In this document: positions 24,902-35,919 of the stretch, piece after piece
Layout of the letters: the number at the start of each line of letters is the position of its first letter
How positions within the stretch are numbered: position 1 is the first letter of the stretch
Origin: Silene conica
Taxonomy: Eukaryota; Streptophyta; Magnoliopsida; Caryophyllales; Caryophyllaceae
NCBI GenBank assembly: GCA_029255685.2
Contig: CM055312.2
Span: 54,842,202 to 54,906,201, forward strand
DNA: 64,000 bases
Reading direction: 5' to 3'
Notes under the pieces: generated by a model
Databases searched by the model: none
What the model was told of the DNA's origin: nothing
The model's input: only the letters and a program-made list of their open reading frames with translations
Translations under genes and position numbers: made by a program

Positions 24902-25962
24902 TGTTGGGAAATGTGTCCTCAACAATAGTACGATCACGTAATTATATCTCATGACGAGAATATGCAAGGGATGATCCGATATTATATAGTTAACTGACCA
25001 ACATTAATCGGTAATAATTGGCTGACTAGAGTTTGACATTACGGTCGTATGACGGTGGTGGTCAGTTGATCCCTTTAGGTCACACCTATAGGACAATACC
25101 CTTAATTGATATATTGATCAATTGTATACGATACGAGTTGATCAAATTCCTTTAAATCAAATATCAAGAATCAGAGGTTGAATCTTGATGTAAGATTTAT
25201 ATTTGAAATTGAAACGTGTCAATTGTCAAATATTAATCCTTATTTTTAAAATATCAAAATTAGAATGAGAAAAGTTCATGGTTATAACAAACGTTGTATA
25301 TCGTATTGACGATTATTATAATAACCATATTTTGGGTCGGTAATTATGAATTACTAAATAATTTTTTTAAATATGATTTAATTAATTTAGAAATAATATT
25401 TATTTGATAAATATGTAATTTTAAATTAATACAATTGTTTATGTCACATAGGATGTCACATATTACACAATTGTACAAATTACAATTGTAAAATGGAAGT
25501 CCATTTTACATACATTGTGTCGTGTGATTATGGGTTATTAGGACTGGTTTGTTTAAATTAGTTGATGTAAAACATAATCATTTGCTTAGGTATGATGGCT
25601 AATAGGTAGTCATGCAACCCTAAGATCATGGGTAAGAGAAAAGTGCATCTAACTCTTCCCCATGCTCACCCAACACGGCACACTCACTCACCCTCAACCC
25701 ATTCTCCTTATAATGTGAATTGTTTACATTTTAAACATTCTTAACCCTAATGCTTTTCTAGTAAGAGAAAAACCTCAATAATTCCCCTAAAAATAATATT
25801 ATATATTATTCATTTATAAATATAATAATGATTATATTTATTTACTATAGTTGTTATAGTATTTAGATTATTGTTCTAATAAGATTAGAACACGGTTTTA
25901 AGGACACCGAATTCCGGCACCTAGTCCGTGTAAGTCTTTGGTGTTTAAGGGTGCGTCTTGGG
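24902..25962 (+). mobile_element. Truncated copia-type LTR, plus orientation
   Basis: It begins TGTTGGGAAATGTGTCCTC and follows the order of the intact LTRs at 38813 and 48319: GATCACGTAATTA, GACCAACATTAATCGGTAA, then GTTTGACATTAC and GGTGGTGGTCAGTTGATCCC. It stops about 250 bp short of the expected 3' end, where an opposite-orientation LTR starts. Confidence 0.8.
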
Positions 25963-27125
25963 TGTTGGGTTTCTTAAACTCAAAATATTTTAGTCATACT
26001 AATTTTATTTATCTCATAAACTTAAGATCTTATTACACGCATAACAAAATGGCCGAAATACAAGAGAAGAAGAAATATCCTTACATTGTTGATTTCGGCT
26101 AAATTAGGACACAATCAAAGACACCTTGCTTCTTTGATTGTTCTTGAGCTCAATATCAAGGTATGATCCTCCTTAGTCCCCAAATTAGAAGACCTCCAAT
26201 GAGTTAACACAAAGACACACTCTAATAAAATTTGTGTTTGATTTTACTAGAATCCTCACACAAACAACCTAGTTATAATCTATTATAATTACAACTCTTA
26301 GCATAAAAATAATAGATATTTTATAGTGTATTGGTGGAGGAACCACACGGCTAAACCAAGAGAAAAATGAGATCTTTCTATCTCTAAAATCTCTCTTAGT
26401 TTGCATGTATTTTGAATGAATGAATAATGAACATTGAGAAGACCATTTTCTCTTCTCTATGATTCGGCCGGTTGGTTAGGGTGCCCTATGCATGGGCACC
26501 AAACCACCCCTTGGCATTTGCATACAACAAATTATTATAAAATGTTTTATTTAAATTTTATCCCATAAAATGTTATCTTAACACATTTGTATAATGTGTA
26601 ATGTGACAATGTCACACGGTCCACATATAAACAATAGGTCCAATTTTATCAATTATAAAATTGGACAATTAAAACATTTTATTAGTTTAACTAATTTAAA
26701 CTTTAATTTTATAAAATAATAATCCTATTATTATCTTTATAAATTATATTAAAATATTTTTTTAATATAAATATATTCATTCTTAAATAATGTTTCACAA
26801 ACATATTAATTTTAGTAATGACAATTCATTCACTAAAATGTTACAATTTATAATCGTATTATAAATGTATTCCATACACGAAATATAAACTAGGATCGAT
26901 ATAACTCGTATCAATATACAGTCACATCATTTTCTATCAATATACTGATCACCACCGTCATACGACAGTAATGTCAAACTCTAGCAAGCCAATCATTACC
27001 GATTAATGTTGATCAGTCGACTGTATGCAAAGAATCATCCCATGAGTATTCTTATTGTAGATTTATCAATGATTTATATATTCACTGACGTGATCGCACT
27101 ATTGGTGAGGACACATTTCCTAACA
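25963..27125 (-). mobile_element. Copia-type LTR, minus orientation
   Basis: Read on the minus strand it starts TGTTAGGAAATGTGTCCTC (27125 inward) and ends in AACCCAACA (25963). That is 1,163 bp in the same landmark order as the plus LTR. The two LTRs are therefore joined 3' end to 3' end. No matching target duplication flanks either the single LTR or the pair. Confidence 0.8.
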
Positions 27126-27521
27126 TGTATTTGGTCCGTCTTACGTTTAAGATGGATAATGACGATTTGAAATAAGAATTTGTCCATTTTAAAATTGTTT
27201 CTCACACATTTTTTATGTAGTGTTATTAATTTATTGTCACTTTATTAGTTTATTTGAAAATCTCAAAAAAACAATAAGAATAAGAGTTTTAGCGGGCTTA
27301 ACGACCTGTCCTTGGATAGATATATTTATTTAGTCTGTACCCGTCCGTTACAATAACGAGCTAACTTAAACTTGTCGATTAACCATTTTTTAAGATATTT
27401 TACGAGTTCAAGCCCACTTCAGTAGCGGGCTGAACATGTCGGTTCGGAGATGATCAACTATATTTTACATATAGCCTAGCAGATATCTCAGGTTAAACAA
27501 ACAAAAAAGTGAAATTCTTAG
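27126..27521. other. No gene seen
   Basis: AT-rich intergenic sequence downstream of the reductase gene, with no open frame or element border recognised. Confidence 0.5.
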
Positions 27522-27680
27522 TTACACCCGGTGTACCACGTCATCGTATACCCTACCCAATATGAATACTAGAATTGAATAAATTATCTATTAATAATAG
27601 AATATAATCTTTTTAAAATAAAAACAAAGGCATCTCATTGGATAGGGTATACGATATTCTTGTACACCCGGTGGACCTTA
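27522..27680. mobile_element. Small MITE downstream of the reductase gene
   Basis: The left sequence TTACACCCGGTGTACC...CGTATACCCTACCCAAT and the reverse complement of the right end (CCACCGGGTGTAC...CGTATACCCTATCCAAT) form inverted repeats of about 40 bp around an AT-rich centre. It lies about 150 bp beyond the reductase stop codon. Confidence 0.65.
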
Positions 27681-27801
27681 AAATTTTTGCGAGAATAATA
27701 CACATTATGAAACTTTCCCCTATTCAAAATGTGAAATATTGATTGTCAAATCCAAGGAAAAAAAAGAAGAAGAAAAATGAAAAAGGGTGGATCATCATAT
27801 A

Positions 27802-27807
27802 TTTATT
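27802..27807 (-). terminator. Putative poly(A) signal AATAAA
   Basis: The minus strand reads AATAAA 23 bases past the reductase stop codon. This is the only canonical signal I noted close to the stop. The cleavage site is unknown. Confidence 0.4.
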
Positions 27808-27830
27808 TGGTATATATGCTCTTACTCTTA

Positions 27831-30594
27831 TCAGAGGTAACGTTTAAAGTAATCAGTCATAGAAGTGTATTGGACTTCTGGATAGAGTTTTGAAGCTTCT
27901 TCATCTTCCCTCACTTCAAAGTTTGTGAGGCATCCTTCATAAAATATATGGTAAAAATGTCCGATTCCGACTTGTTGTGCAAAGTCTTGACCTGAAAATT
28001 TAAATTCAAGTTTAACTAGTTTAGGCATCCAAAATATGGAGTGTACGACACTAGTTCATGTATATATATGTATATAATTTGGTACACACCTTTGATGAGA
28101 GCTAGAAAATCATGTTCAGAAATGGTATGCTTGATGAGGGTGTTCCCCGACAGGTTTTCCCACATCTCAACCAAATCCCGCTGAGATAATCGGTTTTCCG
28201 GTGGGCTGGTGTAAATTGTCTTATTTAGTGCTCGAGGATCGTCGATGGTCTTAACAGCGTAGGTCGCAACGTCATCCTCGTCCATAAAGATTGCTGCCAT
28301 ACATGTCACCACTGAAGTTTTGAGTACATACAGATTACTAAAAATAAATATATAGGAAGCTATATAAGTAGACGAACATCACATATTGGCGCCGTCATCT
28401 CATTTTCCATCAAAGAATAGATACGTATGTAATTACCTTTGACGGTGCCGTCACCATAGAGGAGAACAATATCCTTAGGAGGGAGAAGAGTAGTCATTTG
28501 AGAAAGATTTCCAACAAAGTAGCCACCAAAGCAATTAGCAATAACATAAGTGTATGGGATTTGTGCATCTTCTATTGCTTTTCGGACACTCATTTTCTCA
28601 TCGAACGTAACTCTTCCTGGCTCCATTGCATGTCCCATTTTCGCTGGGTCCATCCCAAATTCGGATGGCAGGAAACGCTGCATGTCCATATACCCACATA
28701 TTAAAAAAATTACAACTCCCGATGTATAAATATAAGTGTATAACAATAAGATTCATACACCCGACGACACCATTGCAAGCGGCGGCTAAAAGCAAGTGTA
28801 GGCTGAACATGCGAACTGGGCCACCAAATTCGTGGGCCTTATATTTATATATCAAACAACATTTATATAATTAAATAACCCTATGATACCATCGGTATGA
28901 CTCGAGCCTGTTTTCTTTGTCAATGATCACCAGGTTTGATGTTAGGGTGCAAATCTATGTCCGCACAACATTTGAGACTTGTAACAAACATTTGTTTTAC
29001 TAAATTTTAAGGGCTTTCGTTTCGTTATTGCACGGGACCTCCGAATTATTCGAGACGCCTCTGGTTGCAGAATCTCATTTATTTTATGAACTTATATTAC
29101 AGAACCAGGGAAAGGGCCGGTGTGAGGTGGTGAGTCTGGTGACCATGTGGTACTGGGAGAGGGACGTGTTTGGTCAATGTGGTGGCGCGAGTGGGGTGAA
29201 AGGAGGCATGCTTGGTGGTCGGCGGAAGTGGACGTCATGGGTGGTGAAAACCGTGGTCGGAAGAGGGTGCGAGGTTCGGTTGTGTGGGAGTCCACGATAG
29301 TGGGCAAGGGGGTTGGATTAGTCAAATTAGACCTGATTATGGGTCGGGTTTGGGTCGGGTTCGTGCTAATAAACGACCCAAATACACGGGTCAGGCCGGG
29401 TCAAAAAGGTGAGCCATCTTTTTGGCCCTAACCGATAATTGTTTGGGCTATAATGGGCCTCGGGCTAAAATGGGTCAAAATAATACAATACGAAACAATC
29501 AACAAAATAGATATGTGAACAAACAATTAGCAACGAAATAAAATTTTCAAGTCTTAAGGATTTGACTTCGACCCTTTTGGTAGGGGAACAATTCTATACT
29601 ACTATACATAACTTATGAGGTGACAAAAAATTATTAGTACACTAACTAACTAACTAGAGGTGTACGATAAAAATATAAAAATATCCACAAAGTTGATAAT
29701 TCAATGCATTAGTGATATTAGATTATTAGTGTGATATGATATACGATTCCAACTTTTGAATCTTTTTCTTTTTTAAAAAAATAATTTCGGGTGGGCCCGG
29801 CCAAAAATCGGGCCTTTACGTTGGCCCAAATCCGGCCCTATATTTATATCGGGCTTATTTTGGGCCGGGCTACGGGTTTTTTTGGGCCAAACTATTAGGC
29901 CCAAACCCGAGAAATAATGGGATTGAGCCAGGTCGGACCACCGGGCCTGGGCCATCTGATCAGCTCTAAGTCAAATATGTATTGCATTAAGCAAAATACG
30001 TACTACAAAGTATTTACCAAATTATTGTTTATTTCAAACTATTTCTAACTCTTTTTTTCTAAAATATTCCCAACATGTTAAAAGAAATAGACTTAAATTG
30101 AGAGTTTTCTAACAAGTATCACCAAAAATTGAAATATCAAAGTAGTTTACCAAATTTTTAAGTTTATCTGTGTAAATTAATTATAAGAGTATTTTAATCA
30201 AATATAAGTAAATAATTGAAAGAGAGAGACTAAGTATTCTTAACGTGACATCTTAGTATATTACCTTGACATTTCCAGCCTCCTTGATTGCATCAACAAG
30301 CTTGAGTTGCAATAAAAGATTGTGGCTACGGAAGTGGACACCAGACATGGCGGAGATAACGACGTCAACGAGCTTGACGGCCTGGACTAGACTGTGATGA
30401 TCGGAGAAGGAACCCTCAACAAGGTGAGCTCCATCCTTCTTAAAAGCTAACAACATCTGAAGCTTGTCAATATCCAAACCAATTTCCTTACGTTGGAGTA
30501 TGTAAGTTTCATGGCCTTGTATCAAACATGCCTTAACAATTCTCTTGCCTATGTATCCTGTTCCTCCTACAACTAGTACTTTGCTTTTCCCCAT
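27831..30594 (-). CDS. Pinoresinol-lariciresinol reductase-like protein, four exons
   Basis: The exons are 30594-30265, 28677-28437, 28293-28090 and 27991-27831, joined at GT-AG borders in phases 0, 1 and 1. They give an unbroken 311-residue protein, the usual length of this family. It is an NADPH-dependent reductase of the isoflavone-reductase-like (NmrA/PCBER/PLR) group, which reduces pinoresinol to lariciresinol and on to secoisolariciresinol in lignan synthesis in the cytosol. Visible signatures are the dinucleotide motif GGTGYIG (residues 10-16), the family phrases TYILQR, GLDIDKLQMLL and MSGVHFRSHNLLLQLKLVDA, then RFLPSEFGMDP at 111-121 and Lys138, the position of the catalytic lysine in PLRs. 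GHFYHIFYEGCLTNFE lies near the C-terminus. The start chosen is MGKSK, because an upstream in-frame ATG adds 12 residues ahead of the normal N-terminus. Substrate range cannot be told from sequence. Confidence 0.93.
28678..30264 (-). other. Intron 1 of the reductase gene (1,587 bp)
   Basis: The donor is AAG|GTAATA after residue 110 and the acceptor is GACATGCAG before the RFLPSEFG codons. It is much longer than intron 2 (143 bp) and intron 3 (98 bp), and 641 bp of it is a hAT MITE. The open frames at 29028-29431 lie in the intron, and no homologous protein was recognised. Confidence 0.85.
29328..29968. mobile_element. hAT-type MITE in intron 1
   Basis: The 8-bp target duplication AGTCAAAT is present at 29320-29327 and 29969-29976. 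The ends are short inverted repeats, TAGACCTGATTATGGGTC on the left and TAGAGCTGATCAGATGGCC (minus strand) on the right, with the TAG start common in plant hAT elements. Subterminal runs of GGGTCGGGTTTGGGTC and GGGCCGGGC type follow. The 641-bp length and lack of transposase make it non-autonomous. Confidence 0.9.
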
Positions 30595-30643
30595 TACATA
30601 TATTTTTCTTTCTAAATTATATATCTTCAACTTTGATCTGGGT

Positions 30644-30656
30644 TATATTATATATT
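30644..30656 (-). promoter_or_regulatory. Putative TATA box of the reductase gene
   Basis: The minus strand reads TATATAATATA about 50-60 bases upstream of the MGKSK start codon, which leaves a short leader. A second AT-rich stretch nearer the ATG could also serve. Confidence 0.4.
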
Positions 30657-30659
30657 AGT

Positions 30660-31645
30660 GCAACTACTAGTGTTATACCTGTTTACATTTGTATGGTGCA
30701 CCTTGATTATCATTTTGTCTTCTTAAATGATGACTTTTTTAGACTTAAAGTAACCTGTTTGGTAAATGTGGACTTTGGATCATTCACAAGTCTCCCTTTT
30801 TTCCAGACAAGGGACGGTGGAGCTGTACAAGGGACTCAATTATACATAAGTTCTACAGTACTTCCTAATTACTTGAACGCAAAATCACATTACTAATTAC
30901 TTGCCAAATTTCCGGTTAACACGAGTTCATCCGTTGTAAGTTTAAAACATGTTAAATATGTTAATATGAAAAAATAGAAGCTTTTATTAAACTGGTGCTC
31001 AAAACGGAAGTAATTAGCAAAATCGTGCTCATTTGAAACTATTTACCAAAAATGGTTCCACGTCACCATTTTGATTTTTTTTTTTAAATCGCAAACATGT
31101 CGCCATCCCAGAGAGCAACTAGTTACTGAGCAAAATAGGCAGAATGAGGACAAGATGCGGAAATGTGGAAGTGCATCTCGACAGCGACAAGTTGAAGAAG
31201 TATTTTTTTTGGCCAAGACTGCTGCTACTGGTTTTGCAAACTTAATCTGCTCGCTGTCTGGGACAGCGACCGGTTGAAGAAGTAGTTTTTCCTTCATTTT
31301 AGACAACGACATGTTACACACCCAGCTCTCTTCACTTCCCTCCCTCCCTTCTTTCCATCCATTCTTCTTTTTTTCTTAACCTGCATATCAAATCCACAGC
31401 ATAAAAAAAACAACTCGAGTCTGGGTCATTTCGTTGAAGTACAAGGCGATTGTTGTACCAACAAGGAGTCTTAATAGTTATACAACATTAACCAAATGTT
31501 TTAGATTTTAAAAGCTACAACGCACTACTCTTGACGTCGACTCTTTCCCTTCTTTCGCCTTCTTGAAATGGATGCACCGACTTCACTTTCTTGACTTTGT
31601 ATACGGTGATCGGGATGGCGAAAGTCATATCTTGGTGGTGACGGA
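30660..31645. other. Reductase promoter side and intergenic sequence; no gene seen
   Basis: A short direct repeat around GACAGCGACAAGTTGAAGAAG (31170) and GACAGCGACCGGTTGAAGAAG (31261) is present. Frames at 31043-31321 and 31563-31645 have no recognisable homologue. Confidence 0.45.
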
Positions 31646-33156
31646 TGATGCGTGCCTATTTTATATACTTTTTAGCATCATTTGGCACGCATTTCCATGC
31701 ACTTTCATGCGTTTTACGTGCCATTTTGCCCCTATTTTGCTTCTTTGTGTATTTCTTGTTGTTTTGCAGGAAAATATGCAAAAGTTGTGGAAACCGAGCT
31801 TTTCTTGCCCAAAGTAGGCTACATTTAGAAGATGGAACAAAGTCAAGGAATTCCATAGCCTCAAAAGTGCAATTTTGAGCTAATAAGAGCCTTAACCGAG
31901 GAAAAACGAAGGACAAAAGCAGCTGGACAACAAAAGAAGCATTCTGGTTTGACAGGAGCTCGATCGAGCTCTGGCTTTTGCTCGATCGACTAGGTGCAGC
32001 AGAGAAAGTGCTCGATCGAGTGGTTGCTTACTCGATCGAGGAGACTACATGAAGGACAATGATTTCGAGGATTTAGAAGTTACTCGATCGAAGGGATGCA
32101 GGACAAATGTTACTCGATCGAAGGGTTTTGAAGGATAGTTACTCGATCGAGTGATTCTGTCACTCGATCGAGCAACTCACTTGTTGTACCGGATTTCGCA
32201 TTTCGCATTTTAGGTTTAAGGATTTAGTAGTTAACCTAATCCCTATATAAGGATTAGGTTAACACTAATCAGTGATCTATCTTATCATTCACTAATCAGA
32301 CGTTATCACTTAGCAACTTTTTACAAAACTTTTATCATTTCTCACATTTCCATTAGACAGTAGTCTTTGTTATTCAATCTTCTAGTTCATTTTCCGGATT
32401 CCGTTCATCATTCCCTGCCAGTTTATTGTAATTTTTTTTACTCTTTTTCTCTTATTTTCATTATTGTCATTTTATTATTTATGTGCTTTAGTTTATTTTC
32501 ATTGTTTATTATGTCGCATTTTATTTATTTCATCATTATTAGCATAGATCCCAAAGCCATGCGTAGGTAATTTTTTTAATATGTTAGGATGAGGGAATTT
32601 GCGGTAGTAATGTCGTAGGAATCACATGTTAGTCATCTTTGTGACGAAGTTCGTCTGTAAGCAATTTAATCAGAAAACTAGTTAAATGAGTGCGCGCAGG
32701 AGACCGGTTTATTTAGTAAAACTGAACCTAGATCGAAAGATTGGTAAAGTAGGCTTGCTTAGGATGATCGATATAACCTTCCTAGATCGAAAGATTGGTT
32801 GGGGAGTCTAGGGCGATTTGAGACCGAAAGGAGATAATCACTACCCACTTCGTTAATGGGACTTACTGACCTAGTTATCTCGCATGACATGAATTACCGC
32901 GATGACCCGATCCTGACATATTTCCCCTTTTTATTGATTAAATCCATCTTTGTTTTATTCTGTTTTGTTTTATGTCCGTCTTTTTCACAGTTAGTTGACA
33001 ACAACAACAACAACAACAACAAACACCCCCAATAGTGACCAATGAACTGACCTTTATTTAAAACTTTGCCTCCCTGAGGAATCGACCCTGCTACCACTAA
33101 TTTCAGTTATTAGTACCTAGGTTTTATCTTTGACCGTGTATACGACAGACGTGTCA
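31646..33156 (+). repeat. 5' LTR of the Athila-like element
   Basis: It starts TGATGCGTGCC and ends GACGTGTCA, five bases before the primer site. It holds about eight copies of CTCGATCGAG-like palindromes (31955-32170), a TATA box TATATAA (32244-32250) and an (AAC)n run at 32998-33022. The left border is judged from the TG start only; no partner LTR is available for comparison. Confidence 0.6.
31955..32170. repeat. CTCGATCGAG palindrome cluster (U3 region)
   Basis: About eight 10-bp palindromes, exact or with one change, are spread over 215 bp just upstream of the LTR TATA box. An equivalent cluster occurs at 37628-37833 upstream of a second TATA box. Confidence 0.85.
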
Positions 33157-33161
33157 AATTT

Positions 33162-33179
33162 TGGCGCCGTTGCTGGGGA
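33162..33179 (+). promoter_or_regulatory. Primer-binding site, tRNA-Asp type
   Basis: TGGCGCCGTTGCTGGGGA complements the 3' end of plant tRNA-Asp with one mismatch, as is usual in Athila/Tat gypsy elements. It lies five bases after the LTR end. Confidence 0.85.
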
Positions 33180-33344
33180 GGCGATCGGTTTTAAGTTTTT
33201 GTGTTAGTTTATTTTTGTTTCTTTGTCTTAAGGAATTATTTTAATTCCTTAAGACCGTTCTTACTTTTTTCCTCAGTGTTGTGTATGCCCAGGTCTTCCA
33301 GGTTCGAATTAGTAGCAGCTAATCCGGAGCCTGAAAGAGCTTTC

Positions 33345-35919
33345 TGTAACACCCCGATTTATTAAGGAGCCTTTAGCAAGACATCCTCGGTAAATAGGAT
33401 TGTTACCATCTCGGAATATCCGAGGTAGTGAATAACAAAGTAAATCAAACCAAAGTAATTTATATAAAACTGATTAAACTTAAACTTTGATGTTACAAAT
33501 ACTACACAGCGGAAACTAAAGTACAACTGATAACTTCGAAGCATGTGATCTAAATCTAAGTCGGTCCATCCAAGTGCTCAAGCCATCCCTTGCTCCCACA
33601 GCAACATCTTTCCTGTCAAAACTGCTCCCCATCACGGATCATCATAGGTGTCACACGAATACACGGGGTCAACAACGAGGTTGAGTAGAAAGATAAATAA
33701 GACAACAATATAATATACTCCGCACCGATCCAACGCCAAATAAACTCCGCACCGATCCAACACCAAATAAACTCCGCACCGATCCAACGCCAAATAAACT
33801 CCGCACCGATCACAAGACCCAATATACTCCACACCATATCACAGACCCTTTATCTCCGCACCAAACACAGACCCTTTATCTCCGCACCAAACACAGACCC
33901 TTTATCTCCGCACCGATCACAGACCCTTTATGTTCACATCGTATTATATCACAGAATAATATAGATAACACTATATACGATCACAAGGTATTATATCACA
34001 AACATGCTTAAAACAAATAAGAACAGTTTACACTTCGTCTTTTACCAGTATTTCCCCTACCTCAATTGCAGAAGGCAACCGAACCGCCGCTAGAATTATT
34101 CCACCTCAAACTCGGATCCTATAAATAGTACTTAGTATCAAGTTCTATCCAAACAACCAAACATTACTAAATTTACTTGACCATGCTCATAGCTATACAC
34201 TAATCACACATTTATAGTCATGCTCATTCATATATCAATTATCATTAACCAATATAACCTTACTAATTATAGACTTACTATTTATAGATATACTAACTAT
34301 AGCAGGAAATCAAATCGCCAACTATTAATAAATCTATAACAATAACAATACAAATAATTAGTAGTCATCACAAAATTAATTAATAATATTAATACCCATA
34401 ATTTACAAATGGCATGATTAAAAGTAATAACAACATACAAAAACATATGACCACTCAATTATAAACTAATAACCATAATAATATTCAACTAACACTAACC
34501 ATATTGGTGTTAAACAAAACTTATTAATAATATTAATAATAATGTAAATAACATACTAATTGTGATGGTTAAGAAGTAATAACAATATTAATAATAATTT
34601 AGCTAAAAACAAGAAGGTTAACAAAGATACTAAGCTTACCCAAACACGTATGACACAAAAAAACCAAACAGCCCCTTCCTCGGCAGTCCTGAAACGTACC
34701 AACCGCCCCAAACAACACCTGCCCCAACACCACCGTCAACCCCTAACCCCGCCAGTGGCACCACCAAGCTCGCCACTGAGCCACGGTGGTTCCAGGGGAA
34801 GGGCCATAGGCCGTCGACACCACAACAGCCCCTTAAACGCTTGTCTTAAAACCCAGTACCCGCATTACCCTGTTTTCCCGTTCCCCTGTTTTCGTTATAA
34901 TCTACCCCAACAAAGTCCTCTATGTTGACCACCCTGAGCCACCATAAACCACCACGACCACCACCCTACAAACTCCTGACTGCGGCCAACCAAAAACCCC
35001 AAACACCCGTAACAGTCGTAGCCAACAACTAACTCAAAAACAATTTAAAACACTCACGCTCAAAACCGAACTCTGAAAAACGCGATTATAAAACATTTCT
35101 AACCTACGGTTAACCACCACATCTGACGGTCAACGGCGGTCAAGGGTGACTTCCTGGTGGTCCAAATTCGACTACTATGCACCAAAGATCAAACACATAC
35201 GAAGAATAGACCCTACAACCACATATATGCGATGAACGGATTAATTCGAAACGACTGAAAACTATAAAAAACGAAAGGAGCATGGTGAGTATACCTCATT
35301 GCCCTTGCCAACGACCACCCTTAGAGGCCCCTAAACCACCGTGTAGACCCTTCTCCTCAAACTCCGGTGTGGCGGCAGTGTTTGTGAGTGACTGCTTGAT
35401 TGTCGATTAGGGTTTAGGTGGTCTAGGGTTGTGTGTACATGTGACGGCATGCTTATGGTGTGATTAGGTTTAGCAAATTAGAATAAAACGTGTGGGCTGA
35501 TTGTCAAAACTGAGTTGCACGCATAACGAGGCCCGTATTAGGGTGCTAAAGGTCCATGGTTCGAGTCTCACCAACACCCACGACTTCTATTATTATGTTC
35601 GATAAATAGGTTCCCAATTCGAATCTCACCGAGGTCCAAAAACGCTTAAAAACATACAAGATATATTAGTTTATTAAACGAAGAGTATATATATATATAT
35701 AAATTATTATACGGGTTATTATAGTAAGGAAAACATGACTGAAAAGTCACTTATGAATAAATCGTCAAATATATAAAACGATTACGAAATACGAACTAAT
35801 CGTAGAAATACGGTTTATAAAATAATAACAATAAATACTTTATAAACATTCTCTTTAAAATACTTGTATTGTCCTTCCTTTGATAAATATAGACTGAGGC
35901 TAAAACACGGGGTATTACA
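33345..35919 (-). mobile_element. Solo gypsy-like LTR, 2,575 bp
   Basis: It starts TGTAACACCCCG, ends GGGGTATTACA and is flanked by the 5-bp duplication CTTTC (33340-33344 and 35920-35924), with no internal region. It is related to the LTRs at 9062 and 15270: shared GGAGCCTTTAGCAAGACATC head, CCATCTCGGAATATCCGAGG, and a variant of the 26-bp minisatellite. It arose by insertion into gag followed by LTR-LTR recombination, the standard origin of solo LTRs. The frame at 34650-34928 is proline-rich chance sequence. Confidence 0.9.
33715..33930. repeat. Two adjacent minisatellites in the solo LTR
   Basis: The first has about four units around CTCCGCACCGATCCAACGCC (27 bp). The second has about four units around CAGACCCTTTATCTCCGCAC (26 bp). 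The overlapping minus-strand frames at 33616-33837 encode only this repeat. Confidence 0.85.

Noticed and set aside
29028..29431. Overlapping frames on both strands
   Set aside because: They lie in intron 1 of the reductase gene, are opposite-strand shadows of GC-rich sequence, and partly overlap the hAT MITE.
35520..35570. B-box-like GGTTCGAGTCTCACC in the solo LTR
   Set aside because: No matching A box at tRNA or SINE spacing and no target duplication. It is treated as part of the LTR.
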